From DAOUJI01 sp965224415 (GTDB lineage: Bacteria; Chloroflexota; Dehalococcoidia; Lucifugimonadales; JAGWBF01), in assembly GCA_965224415.1 (NCBI GenBank), contig CBDCZB010000005.1, positions 372,001 to 436,000 on the forward strand: a stretch of 64,000 bases of DNA, given 5' to 3'. This document shows positions 16,421 to 25,769 of the stretch, piece after piece. Under the pieces are notes generated by a model. It was not told the origin of the DNA and searched no databases. It saw only the letters and a program-made list of their open reading frames with translations. Both the position numbers and the translations under genes were made by a program. Every line of letters begins with the position of its first letter. Position 1 is the first letter of the stretch.

Positions 16421-17704
16421 ATGGCATCCAACCAACAACTCGACGACGCTCCCTTGACGCCCTACCGCGCCCTCGACCTGACCGAGGGCGGGTTCAACTG
16501 GTGCGGCAAGGTGTTGGCCGACATGGGAGCCGACGTCATCAAGGTGGAGCCCGTGGGCGGCTCCAGCGCCCGGTTCCGGGGCCCCTTCTACAAGGACGAC
16601 CCACATCCCGAAAAAAGCCTATTCTGGTGGGCCTATTGCGTGAATAAGCGTGGAATCACGCTGGACATCGAATCCGCTGACGGGCGCGAGCTGTTCAAGA
16701 AACTGGCCGCCAAGTCCGACTTCATACTGGAGTCTTTCAAACCCGGATTCCTGGACAGCATGGGACTGGGTTACGAGGCGCTGTCAGCCAGTAACCCCGG
16801 CCTCATCATGACCTCCATGACGCCCTTTGGACAGACCGGCCCCTACGCCCACTTCAAGGCTACGGACATCGTGGCCTGGTCAATGGGGGGCCAGCAGTAC
16901 GCCAGCGGCGATGACGACCGCCCGCCGGTAAGGGTCAGCTTTCCGCAGGCGGAGCTCCACGGCGGCGCCCAGGGAGCAGCCGGGACCATGACCGCACTGT
17001 GGCAGCGAACCAAGTCTGGGGAGGGGCAGCAGGTCGACGTGTCCATGCAGACGTCGGTGATATGGACCCTGATGAACGCCACCCACCACCCGCCCATCAT
17101 GAGCAACAACATGGAGCGGGCCGGAGGGGCGCGAAAACGGAACGGCCATATTTTCAGGGCCATATTTCAATGCCAGGACGGCTACGTGGTGGCCAACATC
17201 GGGGGCGGCGGGACCGCCGGCAGGGATGTTACCGTGCCGGGCCTCATCCAGTGGATGGACGAGGACGGCGTCAAGCCGGACTTCATGAACGACGTGGACT
17301 ACAGCAGGTACAGCGCCATTGATACAGCGCTTTCGGGAGAGGAAGGCGCCAAGCTTCAACAGGCCACACAGCAGGCCGTTTCCGACTTCCTGGCAACCAA
17401 GACCAAGGAAGAAATCTACGCACGGGCCCTCAGCCACCGTCTGCTAATGAGCCCCTGCAACACAGTGAAGGACATCCGGGAAAGCATACAGCTGGAGGCC
17501 AGGGACTTCTGGCTAGAGCTTTACCACCCTGAAGTGGATGCTATGGTCACCTACCTGGGGCCGTACATCAAGATGGGGGAGAGCCCCATCCAACTCCGCC
17601 GCGCCGCGCCCAGGATCGGGCAGCATAACGAGGACGTCTACATAGAACTCCTCGACCTCAGCCGGGACCGGTTGGTCCAACTGAAAGAGGTCGGGATCAT
17701 ATAA
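16421..17704 (+). CDS. CaiB/BaiF family CoA transferase
   Basis: This is a family III CoA transferase of 427 residues, moving CoA between carboxylic acids via an aspartyl-CoA thioester. It has YRALDLTEGGFNWCGKVLAD, GADVIKVEPVGGSSAR, KRGITLDIESADGRELFKKL and GLIMTSMTPFGQTGPYA. ATG 16421 is preferred because of upstream GAGGCGGCT and immediate family similarity; an earlier in-frame ATG (16361) is less likely. Substrate is unknown; this family is expanded in Chloroflexota that degrade organic acids. Confidence 0.9.
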   Translation: MASNQQLDDAPLTPYRALDLTEGGFNWCGKVLADMGADVIKVEPVGGSSARFRGPFYKDDPHPEKSLFWWAYCVNKRGITLDIESADGRELFKKLAAKSDFILESFKPGFLDSMGLGYEALSASNPGLIMTSMTPFGQTGPYAHFKATDIVAWSMGGQQYASGDDDRPPVRVSFPQAELHGGAQGAAGTMTALWQRTKSGEGQQVDVSMQTSVIWTLMNATHHPPIMSNNMERAGGARKRNGHIFRAIFQCQDGYVVANIGGGGTAGRDVTVPGLIQWMDEDGVKPDFMNDVDYSRYSAIDTALSGEEGAKLQQATQQAVSDFLATKTKEEIYARALSHRLLMSPCNTVKDIRESIQLEARDFWLELYHPEVDAMVTYLGPYIKMGESPIQLRRAAPRIGQHNEDVYIELLDLSRDRLVQLKEVGII

Positions 17705-17943
17705 CCTCCGGTGGCGGCTTAATAGCTCTTTGCCCTGTGAAGCGCACGGCAAATTCCCGCGGATTTCGTTCTCTTGTTCCTGTCGTGTCCATTACATAAA
17801 CTGGCCTCTGGCGGCCCAACTTGTTCTCTGTAGTGGGCCAGGCGTCGAAAAGCGCGGCTATTACTGCATGAATATGTTACGAATTATGGCTATTGTGAAG
17901 GATATCACGATATGTTGTGAAATAAATCTCGAATGAAAAGGTA

Positions 17944-17972
17944 TTGACAAGGCTATACGGGTATGATATTCT
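17944..17972 (+). promoter_or_regulatory. Strong extended -10 promoter
   Basis: TTGACA (17944-17949), 17 bp, then TATTCT (17967-17972) preceded by TGA, i.e. a consensus -35 with an extended -10. The DNA just upstream (17860-17940) is unusually AT-rich. Predicted start is near 17979. No credible coding frame follows; instead the transcript would contain the structured segment described next and would run toward the convergent 3' end of selB. Confidence 0.65.
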
Positions 17973-17978
17973 ACGAAT

Positions 17979-18115
17979 TGCCCCAAGCAACCGAGGGACT
18001 GGCAGGTGGGGCCGAGTATGTGGCCGAGGGCGCGGGCAACCGGGCCTCCGGGCAGCGGAAAGGTCGAAGGGCCGCAGGAGCGGAGTTGCTCGGGGCTCTC
18101 CTTTGTCTGTCGCCG
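17979..18115 (+). ncRNA. Candidate structured small RNA
   Basis: Downstream of the promoter lies a ~115-nt segment whose ends can pair. CCCCAAGCAAC (17981-17991) complements GTTGCTCGGGG (18085-18095) over 11 positions with one A-C mismatch. Inside are several GC-rich hairpins, such as GCGG/CCGC around 18055-18075. There is no CCA end, no TCA anticodon and no SRP GGAAG tetraloop region that I can recognise. The rest of the 17,705-18,131 gap contains no gene. It could equally be a leader or an antisense RNA to the selB 3' end. The class is unknown. Confidence 0.35.
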
Positions 18116-18131
18116 GACCCTTTCCTCAGCT

Positions 18132-19997
18132 CTAGCGCAGGAACCGTTCGTCGCCGACCCGTCGGGTCACGCGTTGCTGGTCTAGGTGTTCCATCAAGGG
18201 CAGGACGTACTTACGGCTGGCGTCCAGAAGGTCCCGGCCTTCCGCCACGGTGATCTTCCCTTGGGCCTTGATGTACGAAACCACGCGGTCAACCATTTCT
18301 TTATACGCCGCCGCCGAAAACACCACTGATTCACTTACTTTGACTATCCGTCCTTCGTCCACCAGGTAGGCGACAAGTTCGGCGTCTACGGTCTGGTCTG
18401 TGGGAGGGGAGAAGGGATCGGACTCCAGGGAGCGCAGATATTGCTCCATTTGCTTTTCCTGCGCCGGAGTCGGAGTCGGATGATGGCCAGGAAGGCTTAC
18501 GGACTGCTCCTCACTAGTCAAAGAGTTCTCACTGGCGAGCAGGTCCATAGCCGCCAGGAATGCTTCGGCGGGAAGGCCCAGGCGGTTCCTCAGCTCTTCC
18601 CTAGGCATCCCCCGCCTGAGGGGGTGCTGGCGATGGTGCTCCGAGAGAGTTTGCCGCACCTTTTCCTGCAACATGGCCCACGCATGGGCTGAGTAGACCA
18701 GCGTGTTGGGGCCAGGCGGGTTGGCCCCCAGAGCTATCAGACGCCCTTCGGCTTCCAACTCGGCGGACTGGGCCGACGCCTCGTCCTGGGACAGGTTGGC
18801 CCGCTGAGCCAGCGACGACAGCGTCATAGGACCAAAATGGTCAGCGGCGTCCAACAGGGCGCCCTCCCCCGTCCCCTGTTCCATGTCCGACAAGCGTTTC
18901 AACACGGACTCAATGAAGCGGCGGTGCCTGCGTGCCGGGTAGGGGTCCACTACCTTGCCGCCGCCCAGGGTCGAGTCGGCGGACCTCAGTACGAACAGGT
19001 CTCCTTTGACGACGGGGACCGGGTCCGTAAGATGCAGCTGTGCCCAGCCCTCTTCGCCGGGGGCTATCCGGTCAGCGTCCAGCAGCCTCACCCGGGCAGC
19101 CGCCTCGTTGGTGAACACGTGAAAAGAGACCGTCTCGTTGTGTTTGAGGGGTCGGGGGCAGTCAGGAGTGAGCCTCAGCAGGGCGTCTATGCGGGACGTC
19201 GACTGGAGCCAACCCGACGTGGTGAGCACCTCCCCCCGGTGGACTTCATCCCGTTCAATGCCGGAGAGGTTCACCGCAAGCCTGCGCCCTGGATCTGCTT
19301 GGTCCAGCTTCTTCCTGTGGCTCTGCAGCCCTCTTATCCGGCCCCGCTCTCCCGAGGGCGCAAGCTGCACCTCCTGGCCCACGTTCAACGTGCCGTCAAT
19401 CAGCGTGCCGGTGACCACCGTGCCAAAACCGGCCACGGTGAAGGAGCGGTCCACGGGCAGCCTAGGCCGGCCCAGGTCTTTTCGCGTCTCCGTTTCGTCC
19501 AGCATGGCATCGATGGCTCCCTTTAGCGCGTCAAGCCCTTGTCCGGTGTACGCCGAGACAGGGTGCATCGGAGCGCTCTCGAAAGAAGTTCCCTGAAGTG
19601 CGTCCTCAACTTCCGCCCCCACCAGCTCCACCAGCTCTTCTTCCACGAGATCGCACTTGGTGATGGCCACCATGCCTCGCTTGATGCGGAGGATGTCCAG
19701 TATGGCTAGGTGCTCCCTCGTCTGAGGCATGACGCTCTCGTCTGCAGCGACGACGAGCAGGGCTAGGTCGATTCCGCCCACTCCGGCCAGCATGTTCTTG
19801 ATGAACCGCTCATGGCCCGGCACATCGACGATGCTGACCTCCCTGCCCGATGGGAGGGTCATCCATGCAAAGCCCAAGTCGATGGTCATCTCCCGTTCCT
19901 TTTCCTGGGGGAGCCGGTCTGGGTCGATGCTGGTTAGGGCTTTCACCAAGGTGGACTTGCCGTGGTCCACGTGTCCGGCGGTGCCTATTACGTACAT
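18132..19997 (-). CDS. selB: Selenocysteine-specific elongation factor SelB
   Basis: This is the GTPase that delivers Sec-tRNA(Sec) to UGA codons at SECIS elements. The 621-residue protein has the G1 motif GTAGHVDHGKSTLVKALT, DVPGHERFIKNML, TKCD, EF-Tu-like domains II-III (AGFGTVVTGTLIDGTLNVG), and about 250 C-terminal residues that form the winged-helix array binding SECIS RNA. ISFinder-like or fusion features are absent. It implies the organism uses selenocysteine, but selA, selC and selD are not in this window. It is followed (minus strand) by the candidate RNA region. Confidence 0.93.
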   Translation of the reverse strand: MYVIGTAGHVDHGKSTLVKALTSIDPDRLPQEKEREMTIDLGFAWMTLPSGREVSIVDVPGHERFIKNMLAGVGGIDLALLVVAADESVMPQTREHLAILDILRIKRGMVAITKCDLVEEELVELVGAEVEDALQGTSFESAPMHPVSAYTGQGLDALKGAIDAMLDETETRKDLGRPRLPVDRSFTVAGFGTVVTGTLIDGTLNVGQEVQLAPSGERGRIRGLQSHRKKLDQADPGRRLAVNLSGIERDEVHRGEVLTTSGWLQSTSRIDALLRLTPDCPRPLKHNETVSFHVFTNEAAARVRLLDADRIAPGEEGWAQLHLTDPVPVVKGDLFVLRSADSTLGGGKVVDPYPARRHRRFIESVLKRLSDMEQGTGEGALLDAADHFGPMTLSSLAQRANLSQDEASAQSAELEAEGRLIALGANPPGPNTLVYSAHAWAMLQEKVRQTLSEHHRQHPLRRGMPREELRNRLGLPAEAFLAAMDLLASENSLTSEEQSVSLPGHHPTPTPAQEKQMEQYLRSLESDPFSPPTDQTVDAELVAYLVDEGRIVKVSESVVFSAAAYKEMVDRVVSYIKAQGKITVAEGRDLLDASRKYVLPLMEHLDQQRVTRRVGDERFLR

Positions 19998-20098
19998 GCT
20001 TGGGCCTTCACACGGGTTTCGGGGAATTCATCAGCGTCCGAATAAGCTCGGACGTTTGCCATATTCTAACCCTCTGTCTCACATTTGGCACGTGGAAG

Positions 20099-21322
20099 TC
20101 ATAGGAACTCCACGAACACCCGGTTTGAGAGCAGGCGGCCCTTGTCGGTGAGAAGCAGACGGCCGCCCGAGCTCTCCAGCAATCCCTGGCCCATCAACGT
20201 CTCTATCTGGGCGCCGTAGAGCGTGAAGGGGTCTGCCGAGAATCGGTCCTCGAACGCCTGAACATCTATGCCCTCGGTAAGCCTCAGGCCCAGAATCATG
20301 GTCTCGGCCATGTCCAGCTCAGGAGGGATCTCCTCCCAGCCGTCCACGGTCAACGCCGAGCCCAGCAGGGCGTCGTCTGTCCGCACGGCGGGCTTGGAGA
20401 CGCCAACAGAGTCCGTCCGCCATTGCTCGGATAGCCTTATGTAGTCCCTGGGCGGCTTCACCGTCCAGAACCGTCGGCTGCCCAACCGCGAGTGGGCCCC
20501 CGGACCGACTCCAAGGTACGGCAGGTTGAGCCAATAGGCCTTGTTGTGAAGGCTCTCATGGCCCGGCAGCGCCCAGTTGGAAATCTCGTAACGGAGGTAC
20601 CCAGCGGCGCCCAGCCGTTCGCTGGCCAGTTCGTACATGTCGGCTGCCAGATCCGGGTCCGGCTCTGGCAGCGTCCCCCGGCGGACCCACTGCTCCATAG
20701 GCGTGCCCTCTTCCAGGGTGAGAGCGTACAACGACAGATGTCCCGGCCCGGCGTCCGCCGCCGACTCCAACGTCTCCCGCCACTGTTGCAGCGTCTGGCC
20801 GGGAAGACCGTATATCAAGTCCAGATTGATCTTGTCGAATCCGGCTTCCCTGGCGGTAGAATGGGCTGCCAGGGCCTCGTCGGCGCTGTGGCGGCGGCCC
20901 AGCATCTTGAGCAGGCCATCGTCCAAACTTTGCACACCGATGCTGAGCCGTGTGGCGCCTATGGACTTGAGCCCAGACAGGGTCTCCGGCGTTAAGTCTC
21001 CGGGATTGGCCTCGACCGTCACCTCGGCGCCCTCCGACAGCTCAAAACCGGACGATATGGTCTCCATAACGCGGCCCAAAGATTCGGGGCCAAGGTAAGA
21101 GGGCGTGCCTCCGCCGAAAAACACCGTATTGACCCTCGGCCCGCCCAACACCCTTCCCCACAGGGTCAACTCCGTGGATAGGGCTTGGGCATAGGGTTCC
21201 ATCAGCCCCTCAATGCCCTGGTATGTGTTGAAATCACAATAGGGGCACTTGGACAGACAGAAGGGGACGTGGACATAGAGGGAGATGCCTGAATCGGCGA
21301 TGGGGGACGGCAATCGACTCAT
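20099..21322 (-). CDS. hemW: Radical SAM heme chaperone HemW
   Basis: This 407-residue radical SAM protein is of the HemW / oxygen-independent coproporphyrinogen oxidase-like family. The cluster motif CLSKCPYC (CxxxCxxC) is near residue 22, after SLYVHVPF. FFGGGTPSYL and EANPGDLTPETL follow, and RLSIGVQSLDDGLLKMLGRRH is the SAM-binding part. The extra Cys before the motif that marks true HemN is absent, favouring HemW (heme insertion) over CPO. It lies 19 bp downstream of ychF; co-transcription is likely. Confidence 0.92.
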   Translation of the reverse strand: MSRLPSPIADSGISLYVHVPFCLSKCPYCDFNTYQGIEGLMEPYAQALSTELTLWGRVLGGPRVNTVFFGGGTPSYLGPESLGRVMETISSGFELSEGAEVTVEANPGDLTPETLSGLKSIGATRLSIGVQSLDDGLLKMLGRRHSADEALAAHSTAREAGFDKINLDLIYGLPGQTLQQWRETLESAADAGPGHLSLYALTLEEGTPMEQWVRRGTLPEPDPDLAADMYELASERLGAAGYLRYEISNWALPGHESLHNKAYWLNLPYLGVGPGAHSRLGSRRFWTVKPPRDYIRLSEQWRTDSVGVSKPAVRTDDALLGSALTVDGWEEIPPELDMAETMILGLRLTEGIDVQAFEDRFSADPFTLYGAQIETLMGQGLLESSGGRLLLTDKGRLLSNRVFVEFL

Positions 21323-21341
21323 CCTGACGCTCTACACAAGC

Positions 21342-22442
21342 TCACACGTTGAACAGGAAGATGATTGCGTCTCCGTCCTTGACCGGATATCCCTTGCCTT
21401 CCAGGCGGAACACGCCCTGTTTCTTGCATTGGGCTATGGACCCGTACGCGGCCAGGTCGTCGTATGTCACCACCTCGGCGCGGATGAACCCCCGCTCGAT
21501 GTCCGAGTGTATGCGTCCCGAGGCGGTCACTGCGGGAGTTCCAGCCCGGACAGACCACGCCCGTACGTCATCGGGGCCATAGGTGAAGAAAGACACCAGG
21601 TCTAGAAGTTCATGGGACTTGGCCACAAGCCGGTCGAGACCTGACTCCCCTACCCCCAGCGACTCCCTGAATTGCCGCTCCTCTTCCGGTTCAAGCTGGG
21701 ACAGCTCTTCCTCCAGCTTGGCGCACACCGGCACAACCGGAGCGGTGGACCCGGTGGCGGCGGTTCCAGCAAAGTTCCCGTCTGACCCGGCTGTGGCCTG
21801 GTCCTCCCCCACGTTCAGTGCTGTAAGCAGCGGCTTGGCCGTGAGCAGCTGGTAGTTGTTCACAAAAGGAAGTTCGTCGCGTTCCAAGTCCTGGTCTCTC
21901 ACGGCCGTCCCTCTGTCCAGGGCGTCGCTCAGCTTTGCCACGATGTTCTCTTCTCGGACCAGCAAGTCTTTCTCGTGACCCTTTGCCCCCTTCATTGACT
22001 GCTGGACGCGCTGGCTCCTGCGCTCTAAGAGCGCTTGGTCGGAGAACAGAAGCTCGGCCTCCATCTCCTCTATGTCTCTCCGGGGATCGACGCTTCCCTT
22101 GACGTGGGGAACGGACGGGTCTTTGAAAGACCTCACTACGTGCACCAGCGCATCGACCGCCTGGACCGCGTTGAGGAACTGGCCGGCGATTCCCTGCCTG
22201 TCACCGATGTCTCCACTATAAGGAGCGGGTACGTCCAGGTATTTGATCTCTATGGGAGTTACTTTTTTGGGATTGAAGATTCCGGCAAGGGCCTCCAGCC
22301 TGCAGTCGGCCATGTGGGTCACGCCGGTGTTGATTTCCAGCCTGGAGGAGCCGTGGGAAGCGGACTCGGTGCGCCCGCGGGTGAGGGCTCGCAGAAGGGT
22401 GCTCTTTCCACTCTGAGGCAGACCAATAAGGGCCAGTTCCAT
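21342..22442 (-). CDS. ychF: Redox-regulated ATPase YchF
   Basis: This Obg-family P-loop ATPase of 366 residues binds ribosomes and responds to stress. It has the Walker A motif GLPQSGKSTLLRAL and the family's EIKYLDVPAPYSG. The Switch II/helical region is VQAVDALVHVVRSF. The C-terminal TGS/DUF933 half has SFFTYGPDDVRAWSVRAGTP and RGFIRAEVVTYDDL. ATP preference is family knowledge (the NKxD motif is degenerate). It is located 26 bp after a small membrane protein gene and 19 bp before hemW. Confidence 0.94.
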   Translation of the reverse strand: MELALIGLPQSGKSTLLRALTRGRTESASHGSSRLEINTGVTHMADCRLEALAGIFNPKKVTPIEIKYLDVPAPYSGDIGDRQGIAGQFLNAVQAVDALVHVVRSFKDPSVPHVKGSVDPRRDIEEMEAELLFSDQALLERRSQRVQQSMKGAKGHEKDLLVREENIVAKLSDALDRGTAVRDQDLERDELPFVNNYQLLTAKPLLTALNVGEDQATAGSDGNFAGTAATGSTAPVVPVCAKLEEELSQLEPEEERQFRESLGVGESGLDRLVAKSHELLDLVSFFTYGPDDVRAWSVRAGTPAVTASGRIHSDIERGFIRAEVVTYDDLAAYGSIAQCKKQGVFRLEGKGYPVKDGDAIIFLFNV

Positions 22443-22468
22443 GTGGGCTTATTCGATGAAGGCCGCCG

Positions 22469-22855
22469 CTACGGGGTCGGCTCGTCCTCGTCTATGATCC
22501 GCCCGCTGCCCTCGACCACTTTGTCGTCGTCTCCACTGGTCCGACCGCGTCCGTAGTCACGCCGGGCCCTCCAGGGGGCATGTTCTTCAACGACCTCCCG
22601 AGGAGCTATGTTCAGCAGCATGTAGACGGCAACCGCCAACACAACGAAGTAGCCTGCGAACCCAATCAGGGGGAGCCGGGAAAAGGGGGTCAGGAAGTAG
22701 ATGAGAGTCGCCGGAATCAACAGCCGCAGCAGGAAGTTTACCCTCTTGTCCATCGAAAGCTTCCAGACGGCATAGACAGTCCGAACCAGCCTCGGCAGTA
22801 TGACCGGGCCGAACAGGAGGAGGAAGGGATATGCCAAGCGCCAAATCATGACCAT
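22469..22855 (-). CDS. Small membrane protein (DUF1232-like)
   Basis: This 128-residue protein has three hydrophobic segments (about 5-30, 42-62 and 65-85). It includes LIYFLTPFSRLPLIGFAGYF, which resembles the YFLxPxDxxPD...G turn of DUF1232 proteins. A charged, Asp-rich C-terminal tail of about 35 residues ends in EDEPTP. No function is known. It is the first gene of the ychF-hemW set on the minus strand and is divergent from holA. Confidence 0.7.
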   Translation of the reverse strand: MVMIWRLAYPFLLLFGPVILPRLVRTVYAVWKLSMDKRVNFLLRLLIPATLIYFLTPFSRLPLIGFAGYFVVLAVAVYMLLNIAPREVVEEHAPWRARRDYGRGRTSGDDDKVVEGSGRIIDEDEPTP

Positions 22856-22883
22856 GCCTCAATTCCTATTATAGCCTAGAGGT

Positions 22884-23948
22884 GTGCTATCTTTGAAGAG
22901 ATGCCACGAAAAGAGCGACGGGAGGTGTGCGACGGCGCCGGCTCAAGTCCTGTACGGTGACGACTTTCTCATTGCAGAGGCCCTGAAAGAGCTGCGCGAC
23001 GGCGTGGGCCCGGACGAGTTGCGTGACGCCAACAGCCACCGGTTGGCCGGGGCCGACGCGTCTCCTCAGGAGGTCCAGGCCATCTGCAACGCCGTTCCCT
23101 TCCTCGCCGAATACAGGCTTGTCATCGTAGAGGGGTTGCTTGGGCGTTTCGAGTCGGGGCCGCCCAGAAGAGGAGCCAGGGGCGGCAGGCAAGGGTCTCA
23201 ATCGTCGAGAGCCTCCACCACCGGGTGGGACGACATGGCCCGGTACATCTCCAACGACATGCCGCCTACAACCATGCTTGCCTTTGTGGACGAAAGGGTT
23301 TCGAGAAGCAACCCGATGCTGACCATACTCAAACCGGCGGCGGCGGTGAAGGAGCTGACCACCCCATCCGGGGAGGCCCTTGCCCGCTGGATAAAGGAGC
23401 GGGCCGCGTCCAAGGGCGCCCAGATAACCCCCGGAGCAATCCGCCTCATGTCCCAGTTCGTGGGAGGGAATCTGCGGGTGTTGGATGGGGAGCTGGAAAA
23501 GCTGTCCTTGTACGCTAAGCGCCCTGTGGAGCGTCCCATAGAAGACTCCGACGTGAGGGCCCTTGTGTCCCAGGCGAGGGAGGCCAACATATTCGCCGGT
23601 GTGGACGCCCTGATGGATGGCCGCTCCGGACCGGCCCTTCAGAACATCCAGCAGCTTAGAAGCGACGGGGCGGACTTCTCCTACATCGTGGCGATGACAG
23701 CCCGGCAGCTGCGTCTTGTGGCGCTCGCGAAAGACCTACTGGACAGAGGTCACAAACAGGCGGAGCTAGGCAGTAAGCTGGGCATACGCCAAGAATTCGC
23801 AGTCAGGCGAACCGCCGACCAAGCCAAAAAAAGGTCCTGGAGCGGCATTCGGCAGCTCTACGGAAAACTCCTGGAAACCGACCTTGCCGTGAAAGAGGGC
23901 CGCTTGGATGAAGACGTGGCCCTGGAACTCCTGGCCAGCATGAACTGA
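22884..23948 (+). CDS. holA: DNA polymerase III subunit delta
   Basis: HolA opens the beta clamp in the clamp loader. The protein of up to 354 residues has QVLYGDDFLIAEALKELRDG near the N-terminus, IKERAASKGAQITPGAIRLM, NLRVLDGELEKLSLY and the C-terminal collar FSYIVAMTARQLRLVALAKD. There is no ATG: in-frame candidates are GTG 22884 and TTG 22893. A good GGGAGG stands only before an ACG further in. The start is therefore uncertain. It is monocistronic. Confidence 0.88.
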   Translation: MLSLKRCHEKSDGRCATAPAQVLYGDDFLIAEALKELRDGVGPDELRDANSHRLAGADASPQEVQAICNAVPFLAEYRLVIVEGLLGRFESGPPRRGARGGRQGSQSSRASTTGWDDMARYISNDMPPTTMLAFVDERVSRSNPMLTILKPAAAVKELTTPSGEALARWIKERAASKGAQITPGAIRLMSQFVGGNLRVLDGELEKLSLYAKRPVERPIEDSDVRALVSQAREANIFAGVDALMDGRSGPALQNIQQLRSDGADFSYIVAMTARQLRLVALAKDLLDRGHKQAELGSKLGIRQEFAVRRTADQAKKRSWSGIRQLYGKLLETDLAVKEGRLDEDVALELLASMN

Positions 23949-24014
23949 CTGCCAGCGACGCGCCGTTGTTGGTGTTGAGTCAGCGAGCATAAGAGCGGTC
24001 CGCATTGCCCAGGA

Positions 24015-25013
24015 CTATTCGTCGTAGGCGGCCGTCCAGCGGATGTCCATGGTGTTGTAGCAGGCCACTCTGTGCGCGGGCGTAAGGCTTCCAAGAGCAG
24101 GCGCGGGCTCGGTCCTGCATTGGCTGGTGGCCTTGTGGCACCGTGGGGTAAAGGGACAAGTCTCTTCTGAGGACATCAGGTCCGGCGGTGTCCCGTGGAT
24201 CGGTTCGAACCGCACGTCAGGACGGTCAAGCCTGGGCACCGAGCGGAACAACCCCCAAGTGTAGGGATGGACGTGGTTCCTGAAAAGCTCGTGCACTCCG
24301 GCGTGTTCGACGATTTTGCCCGCGTACATCACGGCCACGTTGTCGGCCATCCTGGCCACCACGCCCATGTCGTGGGTGATTAGTATCATGGAAGAGTGAC
24401 GTTCCTTGCAGAACCTCTTCAGCCGGTCCAGTATCTCCGCCTGAAGTGTTACGTCCAGGTTGGAAGTAGGTTCGTCGGCTATCAGCACTCTCGGGCCCAA
24501 AGCCATAGCCATGGAAATCATGACCCGCTGGCACATCCCGCCGCTCAACTGGAACGGGTACCGCTTCAAAGTGTCTTTGGGGTCGGGAAGCCCCATGTCG
24601 GCCAAGAGGTCGGTGGACAGGTCTTCCGCGGCCCTTTTGCTCATGTCGGTGTGAGTGAGGATTTGCTCTTCCAGCTGAGTGCCGATGGTGAGAATCGGGT
24701 TCAGCGCCGCCACCGGTTCCTGGGGAATCATGGCGATGTCCTTGCCCCGTATCCGTCGCAGGGACGCCTGGTCCAGCGACATGATGTCCTGCCCCCCAAA
24801 CTCCACGGCGCCGGAAACCTCTCTGGCCGCCCGAGGCAAGAGGCCAAGCAGGGTCAGGGCTATGGTGCTCTTGCCGGCGCCGCTTTCACCAACGAGACAC
24901 AGGACGGAGTCCTGTTCCAGGTCAAAGCTGACTCCGTTGACGGCGGTCACGACGCCTTCCTTGGTGTAGAACCGGACCTTCAGGTCTTCTGCGTGGAGCA
25001 CTGGTGTTGCCAT
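24015..25013 (-). CDS. Oligopeptide-type ABC transporter ATP-binding protein
   Basis: This is the cytoplasmic ATPase of a DppD/OppD-type importer, 332 residues. Walker A is GESGAGKSTIALTL, signature YPFQLSGGMCQRVMIS, Walker B VLIADEPTSNLD and H-loop LITHDMGV. The C-terminal oligopeptide-transporter extension with PFTPRCHKATSQCRTEPAP holds the four-Cys cluster typical of OppD/DppD. ATG 25013 is preferred over the adjacent GTG. No permease or binding protein is next to it, so it is either an orphan ATPase or its operon is elsewhere. Confidence 0.9.
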   Translation of the reverse strand: MATPVLHAEDLKVRFYTKEGVVTAVNGVSFDLEQDSVLCLVGESGAGKSTIALTLLGLLPRAAREVSGAVEFGGQDIMSLDQASLRRIRGKDIAMIPQEPVAALNPILTIGTQLEEQILTHTDMSKRAAEDLSTDLLADMGLPDPKDTLKRYPFQLSGGMCQRVMISMAMALGPRVLIADEPTSNLDVTLQAEILDRLKRFCKERHSSMILITHDMGVVARMADNVAVMYAGKIVEHAGVHELFRNHVHPYTWGLFRSVPRLDRPDVRFEPIHGTPPDLMSSEETCPFTPRCHKATSQCRTEPAPALGSLTPAHRVACYNTMDIRWTAAYDE

Positions 25014-25037
25014 CACACCCTCTTCATACTCCGGCGG

Positions 25038-25706
25038 TCAACTCAGTTTCGGCTGGGCAGCCGGGTCCTCCACCAGTGCTACATGGTGGAAGCGACCGGC
25101 TTTGATTTCCTGCACGAGAGTATCTACAGAGTCCACCCTGCGGTGAAACTCCGTGGCGGCGGCGCCCAGGGTATGGAGCCGGTGGGCGTCGCTGCCCCCG
25201 ACGGTCCTCATTTCCAGTTGGCCGCTGAGGTCCAAAGAAAAGGTCGTCTCGCCCTCGGTGGCCCGGCCGTTCAGTCCTTCAACAGCGTCGCATACCTTGA
25301 AGATGGGATCGGCGCAGGCGTCGTCAATCATGCTCTGGTAGTAGTCGGGCTTATGGGAGTGCTCAGGCAGGAACCGCCTACGATAGGGATGGGCCGCGAT
25401 CAGCGCGCCTCCGGCGTTCCTTGTAAGGTCGTCCAGCACATGCACTTTGTGCATCCCGAACCGGTACCCGGTCAGGCCAAAGGCAAGCACGTGTCCCGAG
25501 TCAGTGTTGATTTCGGACCCCGAAAGGACCAAGAAATCATGGCGGGCGCTGAGGTCCCGGAGGGAATCTACGTCCCAGAAGTAGTCGTGCTCGGTGAAGC
25601 AGATGGCGTCCAGTCCTATTAACTTGGCTTTTTCGATAAGCTCATCGGGGCCGACGAAGCTGTCATCCGAACGGGGGAAGGAATGGGTATGGAGGTCGAT
25701 GATCAA
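25038..25706 (-). CDS. PHP-domain metal-dependent phosphoesterase
   Basis: This 222-residue PHP protein has metal ligands in DLHTHSFPRSDDS (HxH), CFTEHDY, SGSEINT, ALIAAHPYRR and GGSDAH. These are the usual five histidine/acidic positions for a trinuclear site. The family includes histidinol phosphatase, 3',5'-nucleotidases and polymerase proofreading domains. This stand-alone form is likely a small-molecule phosphoesterase. It sits 24 bp upstream of the OppD-like gene on the same strand. Confidence 0.85.
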   Translation of the reverse strand: MIIDLHTHSFPRSDDSFVGPDELIEKAKLIGLDAICFTEHDYFWDVDSLRDLSARHDFLVLSGSEINTDSGHVLAFGLTGYRFGMHKVHVLDDLTRNAGGALIAAHPYRRRFLPEHSHKPDYYQSMIDDACADPIFKVCDAVEGLNGRATEGETTFSLDLSGQLEMRTVGGSDAHRLHTLGAAATEFHRRVDSVDTLVQEIKAGRFHHVALVEDPAAQPKLS

Positions 25707-25769
25707 CGGGGCTCCAAGGCTTGGGGGTCTGACGGCTAGTTTCCCACCCTACCCAAGGTCTAGTCAACC

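Noticed and set aside
17979..18115. tRNA-Sec, SRP RNA or 6S RNA beside selB
   Set aside because: No TCA anticodon, no CCA end, no GGAAG SRP apex; 6S layout could not be demonstrated.
17963..18253. Open frame of 96 codons across the region beside selB
   Set aside because: No ribosome site, low-complexity Gly/Arg/Ala composition, and it runs into the 3' end of selB on the other strand.
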